Of a stretch of 64,000 nucleotides of DNA, positions 37,801 through 46,817 are shown piece by piece. The first letter of the stretch is position 1, and each line of letters begins with the position of its first letter. A program made the translations under genes and the position numbers. The notes beneath the pieces were generated by a model, which had not been told where the DNA came from, made no database searches, and saw nothing but the letters and a program-made list of their open reading frames with translations. The DNA comes from Giardia muris (lineage: Eukaryota; Fornicata; Diplomonadida; Hexamitidae), in assembly GCA_006247105.1 (NCBI GenBank), contig CM016929.1:806001-870000 (forward strand). Direction: 5' to 3'.

Positions 37801-38205
37801 CTACTCATACCCTCCTCCGTTGTTGACGAAGAGGTCATATTGGGTCTTGCAGAACCGATCCCAAGGCGTCTTCTCCTGCGCCGTCGGGTTCCAGACCGTG
37901 AGGTACGGGTCTCGGCTCTCAAAGGCCAGAAGCTTTCGAGAGTTGACCATCACGTCAAATATATTTCCTCGGACCTTGCTAGTCTTGAGTTCTCGTAGCG
38001 AGACACCCTGGGGCGCCGACTCCTCATCCCGCCGCCTATCCGGGTACCCGATGTCCTCGAGCCCCTGATCCGCATCGGTCAAGTAAACGGCCGCCGTCGC
38101 CGACTTGACTTGGTCTACTAGCTGGTAAATGCGCTTTTCAAAATAGCCCGCAGAGAAATCTGCCTCTGACCCATTCGATCTCCGCCCCTCAGCCTGTCCT
38201 CCCAC
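37801..38205 (-). CDS. Hypothetical protein with unresolved 5' end
   Basis: About 110-134 residues with coding-like composition (YFEKRIYQLVDQVKSATAAVYLTDADQG, VNSRKLLAFESRDPYLTVWNP). I do not recognise the family. There is no ATG near the start: the frame opens at a GTG (38205), and the only useful ATG upstream (38237-38239) is one base out of frame and encodes a charged, plausible N-terminus. Possibilities are a short intron, a frameshift (biological or sequencing) or a pseudogene. I found no clear GTATGT or CTRACACACAG intron signals. It is divergent from the NEK kinase. Confidence 0.45.
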   Translation of the reverse strand: MGGQAEGRRSNGSEADFSAGYFEKRIYQLVDQVKSATAAVYLTDADQGLEDIGYPDRRRDEESAPQGVSLRELKTSKVRGNIFDVMVNSRKLLAFESRDPYLTVWNPTAQEKTPWDRFCKTQYDLFVNNGGGYE

Positions 38206-38285
38206 ATATCGTCCGAATCCCTTCCTCCCTATCTTCCATCCACCTCCGCAGCCTCCTCGTCGAGGTCACCCCTTCCGGCCAAAAA

Positions 38286-39176
38286 ATGCTCAGCTACGGA
38301 AGCTTCGAGAAGTACTACCAACCCCTTGACAAGACGCAGCGCATCGGCGAAGGTACGTACGGAGACGTCTTCCGTGTCGTCTCCCACGATGGGCAACCGT
38401 ATGCGTGCAAGAAGCTCGACATGTCATCCGTCCCTCCGCGGTATCGGCCCTCGAAGATGGACGACCTCGAGAACCTCCTTTTGATGAAGAACGATTATCT
38501 ATGCCGCTACCACCACATCTTCTACGATCCTGAACAGAACCGGGCGCTTCTTGTCATGGACTACTTCGACCGCTGCTGCCTTGCGGACATCATCGTCTAC
38601 TACCATGCGAAAGGGAAGCAGATCCCGGAGGATACTATTTGGCGTGTTCTGTCCCACATGCTGTCGGCACTCGCGTACTACCACACGCCCTTCAAGGCCG
38701 GTGCTCCAAAGGTCAACCGCATCGTCCACCGCGACGTCAAGCCTGCGAACATATTCCTCGCTGGAGACGGGCGCGCCCGAATCGTCGACTCAGCCGCGTA
38801 CAGAATGCTTGACAAGGTCACGGTCACGTCCACTATCTTCGGAACCCTCGGGTACACTCCCCCAGAGGCCCTGGCGATGGACCAATACACGGATAAGAGT
38901 GACATCTGGTCACTTGGAGCGTGCATTTACGCAATGTGTGCGAAGAAGCCCTACGCATACAATGAGGACCCCCAGAAGCTCTATGACGAGATAATACAGC
39001 AACCTCCCGTTGACGTCACACCTTTCGGCTATTCCGAAGACCTCAACAAGGCACTCTCGTACATGCTTGTCACGAATCCGAGCCAGCGCTTCTGTGCAAA
39101 CGATCTGATGAGCTATCCGACCGTCAAGAGCGCGAGTGGGCCTGCCGACCCGACATGGGGCCTCTCGTTTGACTGA
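38286..39176 (+). CDS. NEK-family kinase with altered DFG motif
   Basis: 296 residues, kinase domain only. GEGTYGDVF loop (21-29), lysine in YACKK (about 42), HRDVKPANIF (148-157), PPEAL for APE and DIWSLG are present, but DFG is D168-S-A (VDSAAY). The metal-binding aspartate therefore remains while Phe and Gly are lost. It may still be active, or have a locked activation loop. NEKs regulate flagella and basal bodies in Giardia, where the family is hugely expanded. The ATG directly follows GGCCAAAA. Confidence 0.87.
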   Translation: MLSYGSFEKYYQPLDKTQRIGEGTYGDVFRVVSHDGQPYACKKLDMSSVPPRYRPSKMDDLENLLLMKNDYLCRYHHIFYDPEQNRALLVMDYFDRCCLADIIVYYHAKGKQIPEDTIWRVLSHMLSALAYYHTPFKAGAPKVNRIVHRDVKPANIFLAGDGRARIVDSAAYRMLDKVTVTSTIFGTLGYTPPEALAMDQYTDKSDIWSLGACIYAMCAKKPYAYNEDPQKLYDEIIQQPPVDVTPFGYSEDLNKALSYMLVTNPSQRFCANDLMSYPTVKSASGPADPTWGLSFD

Positions 39177-39194
39177 GTAAACCAAAACCCAAAA

Positions 39195-40532
39195 ATGGAC
39201 GCGTCACAACTCCAACGAGATCTTAACGAGGCGCGGGCCGAGAGCGCCGCACTCCGCCAGGATCTCCAGAGCGCCCGCGCTGAGCTTGAGCGCATGGACA
39301 CCGTTAACGCAAACCTCATGGCCTACACGGCTCAGGCCTCGGCTCCTCGCGGAGAAGATCCTCGCATTCCGACACTCGAGGCCCAACTCAAGGAGGTACG
39401 TGAAGAAAGAGATCGACTCGAGGCAGAGCTCATGGCTGTCTCTGAGGAGCGGCTGGTGCTCAAGAGCGAACTTGAACTTCGGAAAGCTGACAACCAGAAT
39501 CTGACTCGCGATGTCGACGAGTTGGGCCGCCAGCTCCAACGGCTCTCTGTCGTAACGAGTGTAGGGCCTAATTATGGTCGTCCGTCTCTTGACGAGTCAC
39601 ACCATTCGTGTGTCAGCCGTGACGCCTACAACGCTCTTGCCCGTCGTCTAGCAGAGTTAGAGGAGCGGCAGCCGGGTGGGGAGGGCATGGCTGCAGATGC
39701 TACTGAGCTTTCTGAGCTCCGAGCGTATGCGCTTCAACTTGAGCAGACCATTGGAACATTACGGGCCCGAACAGAGGGAGCCATCGATTGGGAGAGCCGC
39801 TGCTACCAAGCCGAGTCAAAGGTAACGGATCTTGAGGTTCGCCTTGCCGATGCAGAACGAGATGCCTCCCGCGCCCACGACCTTCAGCGTCAGTTAGACA
39901 GTGCCCGTGCAGAGCTCAATCGCCGTCGTGGGTCGTGTGGACTCACAGCGGAAGAGCTTGAGCAGCAGGTCGATGACCTTCAGTCACGTCTCCGAGCGGC
40001 AGAGGATCATAGCCGTCGCATCTCAGAACAGTACGAACGGCTTCAGCAGATTCGCGTCCGACAGGATGAGCGTTTGCGGGAATTCACGGAGATGCGGCGG
40101 GAGCATGAGCAACTCGAAGCTCAGAGCGCTGCAATGACGGTCGAACTCTCTCGTCTCCGTGCGAAGGAGCAAGAGTATAGCCGAATCATTGCATCCATCG
40201 ATACGACAAGTGTCCGCCAGGAGGAGCGCCTTCGCGATATTGAACAGAAGCACGGGCTCGAACTCCACCGCCGCGACGAAATGATCGCTGCCCTTCGCGA
40301 GGAGCGCAGCCGTCTCATAGAAACCGCAGGGGAGCAGCGAATGAGCCTGCACATTGCTGCGGAGGCTGCTCGTCGTCAGAATCTTCGAGGTTCTGAACTC
40401 AATATCGGTGCGCTTCAGCTCGGGACCTCCGGGATGCCCGAACCTCCCCATTCTCCCGAGCGCCGAGCAACACTCCGTGCGACGGCTCAGCTCCGCTCGG
40501 CCTGCCGCACCCTTCGAAATATCATGGACTGA
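39195..40532 (+). CDS. Long coiled-coil protein
   Basis: 445 residues, nearly all heptad-like helix (LQRDLNEARAESAALRQDLQSARAELERM; KEVREERDRLEAEL; EELEQQVDDLQSRLRAAEDHSRRI), with two short breaks near 125 and 155. No specific family recognised; probably a cytoskeletal or basal-body structural protein. The ATG follows CCCAAAA. It starts 18 bp after the kinase gene and ends 11 bp before the RNA polymerase gene. Confidence 0.75.
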   Translation: MDASQLQRDLNEARAESAALRQDLQSARAELERMDTVNANLMAYTAQASAPRGEDPRIPTLEAQLKEVREERDRLEAELMAVSEERLVLKSELELRKADNQNLTRDVDELGRQLQRLSVVTSVGPNYGRPSLDESHHSCVSRDAYNALARRLAELEERQPGGEGMAADATELSELRAYALQLEQTIGTLRARTEGAIDWESRCYQAESKVTDLEVRLADAERDASRAHDLQRQLDSARAELNRRRGSCGLTAEELEQQVDDLQSRLRAAEDHSRRISEQYERLQQIRVRQDERLREFTEMRREHEQLEAQSAAMTVELSRLRAKEQEYSRIIASIDTTSVRQEERLRDIEQKHGLELHRRDEMIAALREERSRLIETAGEQRMSLHIAAEAARRQNLRGSELNIGALQLGTSGMPEPPHSPERRATLRATAQLRSACRTLRNIMD

Positions 40533-40543
40533 TGTAAACTGAA

Positions 40544-43500
40544 ATGAACACCGCCCCTATTGCGGCGCAGCTCGGGCCGGCGACTTTCTCGATGTACACA
40601 CCGGCTGATGCGCGGATGCTCGCCGTGTGTCGGATCACATCGGCCCAAGCGCTTGACCACTTCGGAAACGTGCTTCAAGAAGGCTACTACGATCCTGCTA
40701 TGGGTCCAATTGGGTTCAACGACGTGTGCACAACATGCAACCAATCATGGCGCTATTGCCCAGGTCATGCGGGTGCGATCGAGCTCCCCTTCCCCATGTT
40801 TAATGTCCTCCACTTCTCTCTCGTCCTAAAGCTCATCCGGGCTGTTTGCCACTCCTGCCACCGCCTTTATCTCTCAGATTATCAGGTCATCCTTCTCGAA
40901 ACGGCGCTTCTCCTTATCGACGCTGGGCGCCTCGAGGAGGCTGCGGACCTTCATCGGCATCTCGCTTCCGGAGCCGCCCACATCAGCCCCGAGCACCTTG
41001 CTGAGCTCCGAAATCTTGCATTCGAGCATCTCGCTGAGAAGCCTCCCATCCCTTTGACGAGCCAGCTCTCGCAGGAACGTTATGCACTTGTTCAGTGCAT
41101 CTTTTCGAAAAGTCGTCAACGATGTCCTCATTGCAAGGCACTGAACATCAAGTTCAATGGACACCAATCGCTCTACATTACTCGGGTGCTTGACGACGGT
41201 CCAGCGATATATTGGCCCCGAGATATCCTTCAGACGATCCAGAAGGTCGTGAATACGTACCCCGGTCTCTTCAGTCTTCTCTTCGGGCGTCCAACATATG
41301 CCAAAGGGTCTGCATTCATCTCACGCCCTGGGAAGCTTGCTGGGGGGTACGATAGGAACGACGTCCAGTACCGCGACTACGTCGCAGAAAGTGGGCTCGA
41401 TCTTCCGTTTCCTACATACCGCGAGCCATTCTCGCCCGACGCGCTCTTCATATCGACCCTTCTCATCCCTCCGAACCGGCAGCGTCCGCCAGTCAGCTTC
41501 AACGATGTCATGTGTGATCATCCCATCAATGTGGTCATTAGAGACATTATTGAGGCCATCACAGAAATCCGCTCTCTTGTTTCCGAGTCACGAGTGGATT
41601 CTGCTTTGGCACAGTCTGCAGGCAAGTCTGGCCAGCTCACCACTGCATGTCGGAACCTCCAACGTTTCTTGAACATCTTTATAGATGGGTCAACGCAACG
41701 CGGAACCAATAAGATCTCCACGGGGATTCGTCAGCTCCTTGAGAAAAAGGCCGGCCTCTTTCGCACGAACATGATGGGAAAGCGTGGGAACTACTCCGGA
41801 CGTTCCGTTATCGCACCCGATGCGAATCTCAACACGAACGAGATTGGTATTCCTGACTACTTTGCATCTCGACTCACCTTCCCGGAGCCCGTCTGCGAAT
41901 ACAACGTCGAATTGTTAGCCCAGCTGGTCGTCAATGGGCCGAATTACCCCGGGGCGGCCGCCGTTGTCGACGAAAACGGACAGACGACATATCTCGAGTA
42001 TCTCAGTATCGCGGAACGCCGCTCGCTTGCCGATACGCTTCTCATTGACGTTGCAGGTGGAGACGAGAACCAAGTTCGTGCAAGGCTCGACCAGCATGGG
42101 ACCCGGACGGTCTTTCGCGGGCTCTTTCGCCATCCAAAGGTTGTCCATCGCCATACACTCCCTGGAGACTATCTCTTTCTCAATCGTCAACCAACGCTCC
42201 ACAAGCACTCAATAGTCGGGCTTCGCGCGCGGATACTTCCAGGGAATGCGCGTGTCATCCGCTTCCACTTTGCATCATGCAAAGGACTCAATGCCGACTT
42301 CGATGGAGACGAGTGCGGAGTAACGAAACCTCAGACCTTCGAGTCCGCAGCAGAGTACGGGAAACTTATCGATGGAGACACCCAATACACCTCTGTGACC
42401 TCTGGAGAGCCGATCCGTGGATTGATCCAAGACCACATCATCGGAGGGATTTTCCTCTGCGCCCCAGGCGTTTTTCTCGGGTCTGGCTCATTCATGCAGC
42501 ATGTTGCGGTTGGCTGCGGAATTACTCCTAGGGGCGAAAGTCGCGAGCTTATGCTCATTGGGATCAACGCGTTGATGAATCAGAATACTACTGAGAATCC
42601 CTTCAGCGCACTGCCCGAATACAAGTATGTGGGAACGGCCGTCCAACACGTCGTTCATCACCCAAGACGTGTCACATGGGCTGGACCTGCTCCAAAGACT
42701 ACCGTGAGAAGTATCATACCCCGTCCCTTCACCCAGGACTATTGCCCTCGCCGGGTTTCCTACTCCGACACGTCTGCTTCTGCCTCGTCACTCGCGAATC
42801 AACGTGTATCGATCACTACAACGCATCTGGACCAGAAGGTCACCGTCGTCTATGACTCTAGTGATCATGACGCTATCACTATTCCTCAGCCGACGGTTGT
42901 CTATCCGATCCCCCAGTGGACCGGGAAGGCTGTTGTAACGACGATGCTTCGTTATATGGCACGGGGCCGACACTTTCTGAACTACACTGGGTCTACGAAG
43001 ATGCCAACGGATGCGTGGGGCCCGCACGCTGCAACAGAGTCTCGTGTGATCATTGTAGATGGAGAGCTCCTCACTGGGTTTGTCGATAAGCAGCACATCT
43101 CGACCGCTCCACGTGGGCTTGCACACGCGATTTACGAACTCTATGGGCACGAGACATGTGGCTGGTTCCTGAGCAACTATGGACGGCTTGCCACTTTTGT
43201 TTTACAGCACCGTGGGTTTACCTGTTCGCTCGAGGACATGCTTCTTTCGACTCAGGCACTTCAAAAACGGTTGCAGATCTACGAGTATGTTCTCGCACGA
43301 GGTCCTACTGCAACAGCTGCGTTTCTCCACGAATACCTTTCGGCTGCTGGGCTTCTTTCATCTCTTCCAGAGGAGGACGTAGCATTTCTCTCCAAGTGCA
43401 ACAAGGCGGAGGTACTTTCACATGAAGAGCGTCAGCGTCTCTATGGTATCTTCCGAGCGAGCCTCTCTCTTGACTTGACCATCGACCAGAGGCTCGACCG

Positions 43501-46123
43501 GACACTGTCAGACGAGGCAAACAAGATCACCTCCCAGCTAATCAAGGCCTGCTGCCCTGGAGAACTGATTCTCGAGCTTCATTCAGCACGAGCAAGCTGC
43601 AGCACCAATGGGCATCTTTCAGATTCTATTGCAGGTATGTCCATCCGTGAGAGCTATGCGGAGCGGACGCGCTTCCGGAACACCTTTGTGCAACGGCCTT
43701 TCAATTCGCTCGCGTACATGATTCTCTCAGGAGCACGAGGATCGACAGTCAACCTCCAAATGATGACCACATGCCTCGGACAGCAGAACCTCGAAGGCCG
43801 CCGTGTTCCTACGACGCTGACAGGGAAGACCCTCCCATCACATATTCCTTATGAGCACTGTGGTCTTCTTCAGGGAGGTTTCATATATGACTGCTTCCTG
43901 ACAGGAATTCGTCCGTCATCCTTCTTCTTCCATTGCCAGGCGGGCCGTGAAGGTCTTATCGATACGGCTGTCAAGACTGCAATTTCTGGTTATCTTCAAC
44001 GAGTTCTCATCAAGAACCTCGAAGGTCTGAGTATCGCATACGATGGGACCGTTCGAAACTCTGACGGCGGGATCATCCAGCTTCTCTATGGTGGAGACGG
44101 GATTGATACGACGAAAACGAGCTATCTGACTCAATTCGATTTTGTCCGACAGAATGCTGAACTCTATTTTAACCGTTTTCTCCCAGACCTCGCGTATAAG
44201 GGCTCCGACCCTATACGCCAGCACGCAGGAGAGCGTTCGCGTAATTTTGTTGAGACTCTGCACCACGGCGTAGTCCAGAACATCCGGAAGTACACCAAAC
44301 GCTACGAGAGCTATCTTAAAGATGGCCTCCTCGGTAATGCAGAAGTCGTCGAACCGACCCAGAAGGAAAGGAGATCTCTGGCTAGTATTCTGGCCTGCAT
44401 CTATGGAGGAAATCCGGCCGACTACGAGGGGGCTACGGGGAAGGAATACTATGCATATTATCGTCAGTTTAAAGAGCTCCCCGCCTCCTTCCTTGTCTCT
44501 CCGTACACCCATCTCGGGAGCACGTCGACAAATTTCATGTCTGCACTCCGTGAGTACCTGACCAAGTTCTCCGAAGACATGTCCCTCTTTGAACTGATTG
44601 CAAACTTCCGCTACCTCGAAGCGCTCGCACCTCCGGGAACGCCTGCTGGGATTATCGCCGCCCAAAGCACTGGTGAACCGTCGACCCAGCTGACCTTGAA
44701 TACGTTCCACTTGGCAGGCCACGGTGGCGTCAATGCGACGATGGGCGTCCCACGCCTCCGTGAACTCATCATGACGAACTCTCAGCACACACGGACGCCA
44801 GTCATGACAATTCCATTCCGTCAGAGAGTCAAGTCTCGCCAGGCACCCAATAAGGAGCTCAGGGATATCCCCATTGATGCGGCCCAGACAAGAAGTGAGG
44901 CCGAGAAGATTGTTCGTACGCTGCGCCCTCTCTTCTTCCGAGATGTAGCGACGAAGGTGTCCCTTGCCGAGTTCATCTCTGAGCAAGACAACGCTGTCAT
45001 CTACGATGTGACAATCTCCTTTGTCCCGGTTAAGGCCCTCGTCGAAACACACCTCCTTCGCGGTGATGAGCTTGCAGATCTTGTCTGTCGGGTGCTCATC
45101 CGCCGTATCGCCCGTGCTCTCTCAAAGGAGGTTCAGCAGCAGCGACAGCGTATCGAGAGCGTACGGGCCAGTACTCGATTACCCGAGATCACGGAGCAGG
45201 CAGGGGTAGAGAAGACGAACGAGTCACAAGAGCCCTCGGAAGCGAGTCGAGATTCATCTTCCGAACAGATGAACGCTTCTTCTACAAGCTCAGCACAGTC
45301 TTCGGAGGAGGATGAAGATGACGACTCTGAAACCGAGGAGGAGGAGGATGAGCATCCGGAGGTGGATGACTCCGAGCTCCGTATCGACCTTGAGCAGATC
45401 TCGGAGACCACTCGCAGCTTTATTGATACGTGGTTTGTCCATGAAGACGTTAATATCCCCTCTCTGGGAACGCCTCTCGTTGCAGTCGAGTCCATTCAGT
45501 TGACTTTATCATCTGCCGCGAATCCCACAAGCCGCTGTCCTCGAGCACGTTTCAGACTTAAAGTTGTTAACGAGCAGCAAATTCTGGCGCTTGCGGTCAT
45601 TGATTCGACGATAAGCTCGTTTGCACTTAAACAGATGGGTCAGATCCGACGTTGTTTCCTTCGGACGGAGCACACCGGGCAGCCCTTTGTTGACGTGGAG
45701 GGTGATGGTTTGCGGAGTCTCTACCTTCTTCCAAGTATTCTCATCGACTTCGACAAGCTCTATTTAAACAACGTATGGGGGATATATGAACTGTACGGTA
45801 TCGAGGCGGCACGGAACGCACTCCTCCGGGAGGTGAGCCGGGCTTTTGACGCTTATCACATCACTGTCGATGAGCGACATCTCTCCATTCTTGCGGACTA
45901 TATGACCACGAGTGGGGTCATTCGAGGTATGAATCGGAACGAGCTTCGTAAGTCTTCCGAGGAGCTCATCAAAGCGACCTTCGAGGCCGCGTGCTCCTCC
46001 CTCACGAGCGGAGCATTACTCGGTGGTCGTGACTCCCTCACTAATCCTTCTGGAGCCGCTTGCGCTGGTATAATGCCTCGCCAGGGCACTGGTGCTTTTG
46101 ACCTCCGCTATCGTTGTGAATAG
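40544..46123 (+). CDS. RPA1: DNA-directed RNA polymerase I largest subunit
   Basis: 1859 residues. N-terminal zinc clamp (CTTCNQSWRYCPGHAGAIELP, CHSCH), the catalytic loop NADFDGD near residue 583, bridge-helix and trigger-loop region (GREGLIDTAVKTAISGYLQR) and the C-terminal TPAGIIAAQSTGEPSTQLTLNTFHLAGHGGVNATMGVPRLREL. The Pol I identity is supported by PGHAGAIELP, LAGHGGVN..MGVPRLREL and the long acidic E/D/S insert (about 1555-1615) just before the last domain, with no heptad CTD. The residues after DGDE are CG rather than the usual MN. It transcribes the rRNA precursor in the nucleolus. Confidence 0.92.
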   Translation: MNTAPIAAQLGPATFSMYTPADARMLAVCRITSAQALDHFGNVLQEGYYDPAMGPIGFNDVCTTCNQSWRYCPGHAGAIELPFPMFNVLHFSLVLKLIRAVCHSCHRLYLSDYQVILLETALLLIDAGRLEEAADLHRHLASGAAHISPEHLAELRNLAFEHLAEKPPIPLTSQLSQERYALVQCIFSKSRQRCPHCKALNIKFNGHQSLYITRVLDDGPAIYWPRDILQTIQKVVNTYPGLFSLLFGRPTYAKGSAFISRPGKLAGGYDRNDVQYRDYVAESGLDLPFPTYREPFSPDALFISTLLIPPNRQRPPVSFNDVMCDHPINVVIRDIIEAITEIRSLVSESRVDSALAQSAGKSGQLTTACRNLQRFLNIFIDGSTQRGTNKISTGIRQLLEKKAGLFRTNMMGKRGNYSGRSVIAPDANLNTNEIGIPDYFASRLTFPEPVCEYNVELLAQLVVNGPNYPGAAAVVDENGQTTYLEYLSIAERRSLADTLLIDVAGGDENQVRARLDQHGTRTVFRGLFRHPKVVHRHTLPGDYLFLNRQPTLHKHSIVGLRARILPGNARVIRFHFASCKGLNADFDGDECGVTKPQTFESAAEYGKLIDGDTQYTSVTSGEPIRGLIQDHIIGGIFLCAPGVFLGSGSFMQHVAVGCGITPRGESRELMLIGINALMNQNTTENPFSALPEYKYVGTAVQHVVHHPRRVTWAGPAPKTTVRSIIPRPFTQDYCPRRVSYSDTSASASSLANQRVSITTTHLDQKVTVVYDSSDHDAITIPQPTVVYPIPQWTGKAVVTTMLRYMARGRHFLNYTGSTKMPTDAWGPHAATESRVIIVDGELLTGFVDKQHISTAPRGLAHAIYELYGHETCGWFLSNYGRLATFVLQHRGFTCSLEDMLLSTQALQKRLQIYEYVLARGPTATAAFLHEYLSAAGLLSSLPEEDVAFLSKCNKAEVLSHEERQRLYGIFRASLSLDLTIDQRLDRTLSDEANKITSQLIKACCPGELILELHSARASCSTNGHLSDSIAGMSIRESYAERTRFRNTFVQRPFNSLAYMILSGARGSTVNLQMMTTCLGQQNLEGRRVPTTLTGKTLPSHIPYEHCGLLQGGFIYDCFLTGIRPSSFFFHCQAGREGLIDTAVKTAISGYLQRVLIKNLEGLSIAYDGTVRNSDGGIIQLLYGGDGIDTTKTSYLTQFDFVRQNAELYFNRFLPDLAYKGSDPIRQHAGERSRNFVETLHHGVVQNIRKYTKRYESYLKDGLLGNAEVVEPTQKERRSLASILACIYGGNPADYEGATGKEYYAYYRQFKELPASFLVSPYTHLGSTSTNFMSALREYLTKFSEDMSLFELIANFRYLEALAPPGTPAGIIAAQSTGEPSTQLTLNTFHLAGHGGVNATMGVPRLRELIMTNSQHTRTPVMTIPFRQRVKSRQAPNKELRDIPIDAAQTRSEAEKIVRTLRPLFFRDVATKVSLAEFISEQDNAVIYDVTISFVPVKALVETHLLRGDELADLVCRVLIRRIARALSKEVQQQRQRIESVRASTRLPEITEQAGVEKTNESQEPSEASRDSSSEQMNASSTSSAQSSEEDEDDDSETEEEEDEHPEVDDSELRIDLEQISETTRSFIDTWFVHEDVNIPSLGTPLVAVESIQLTLSSAANPTSRCPRARFRLKVVNEQQILALAVIDSTISSFALKQMGQIRRCFLRTEHTGQPFVDVEGDGLRSLYLLPSILIDFDKLYLNNVWGIYELYGIEAARNALLREVSRAFDAYHITVDERHLSILADYMTTSGVIRGMNRNELRKSSEELIKATFEAACSSLTSGALLGGRDSLTNPSGAACAGIMPRQGTGAFDLRYRCE

Positions 46124-46167
46124 ATCTCAGAGTAACGTGCAGGGCGTAAGCAGTTCACTCAGACAGC

Positions 46168-46809
46168 TTAGCACCGTTTCTTTGGCTTCTTTACGCTTTG
46201 ACTGTTCAGGTCTGCGGTGAGTATGGGGGCCGGGCCCTGCTGGAGAACTCTTCCCCCACCGGCGGCAAGCGCGAGAGACTCTGCAGCAACAAGATCCGTC
46301 ACGAGCCGACGGAATGCGTCCTCGACTCCCTGGCCGCTCGAGGCCGACGTCTCGACGTAGGCGATCTGTTCCTGGGCAGCATAGGCGGCAGCCTCTTCGG
46401 GTGGGACCTCTCGTAGATGCCTCAGATCGATCTTGTTGCCCACGAGGATGACGCGCGTCTGCATCGTCGCAGTTGCGCGGAGCTCGCGAAGCCAATCTCG
46501 GCAGTGTTCGAAACTGGCACGTTTCGTGACATCGTAGACGAGGAGGCAACCGTGGGCTCCGCGATAGTACGAGGACGTGATCGAGCGGTAGCGCTCTTGC
46601 CCGGCCGTGTCCCAGCACTGGAGGCGCGTCGCGACCATGCGCCCGTTGACGTCGACAGATAGCGCTTTGGTCGTGAACTCGACCCCAATCGTCGCGACCG
46701 ATGAGGCGCTGAACTTGTTTGCCGTAAAGCGCGAGAGGATGTTCGACTTCCCAACCGCCGAGTCCCCGATTAGAACAAGCTTGTATAGATGGTCGTACGC
46801 CTCGGTCAT
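46168..46809 (-). CDS. RAB11: Rab11-like small GTPase
   Basis: 213 residues with all G boxes: GDSAVGKS, switch I ATIGVEFTTK, WDTAGQERYRSI, NKIDL and ETSAS. The switch I (TIGVEF) and overall pattern fit Rab11, a regulator of recycling endosomes and secretion (in Giardia also cyst-wall vesicle traffic). The C-terminus is KKPKKRC with one cysteine, whereas Rab11 proteins usually end in two. The ATG is next to an A-run that is the whole 8-bp gap to the divergent LRR gene. Confidence 0.9.
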   Translation of the reverse strand: MTEAYDHLYKLVLIGDSAVGKSNILSRFTANKFSASSVATIGVEFTTKALSVDVNGRMVATRLQCWDTAGQERYRSITSSYYRGAHGCLLVYDVTKRASFEHCRDWLRELRATATMQTRVILVGNKIDLRHLREVPPEEAAAYAAQEQIAYVETSASSGQGVEDAFRRLVTDLVAAESLALAAGGGRVLQQGPAPILTADLNSQSVKKPKKRC

Positions 46810-46817
46810 TTTTTTCG
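46810..46817. promoter_or_regulatory. 8-bp bidirectional initiator (Rab11 / LRR)
   Basis: TTTTTTCG (CGAAAAAA on the other strand) is all the DNA between the two divergent start codons. Confidence 0.65.

Noticed and set aside
43916..45052. 378-residue minus-strand frame inside the Pol I gene
   Set aside because: Antisense shadow of a strongly conserved gene; no motif or initiator.
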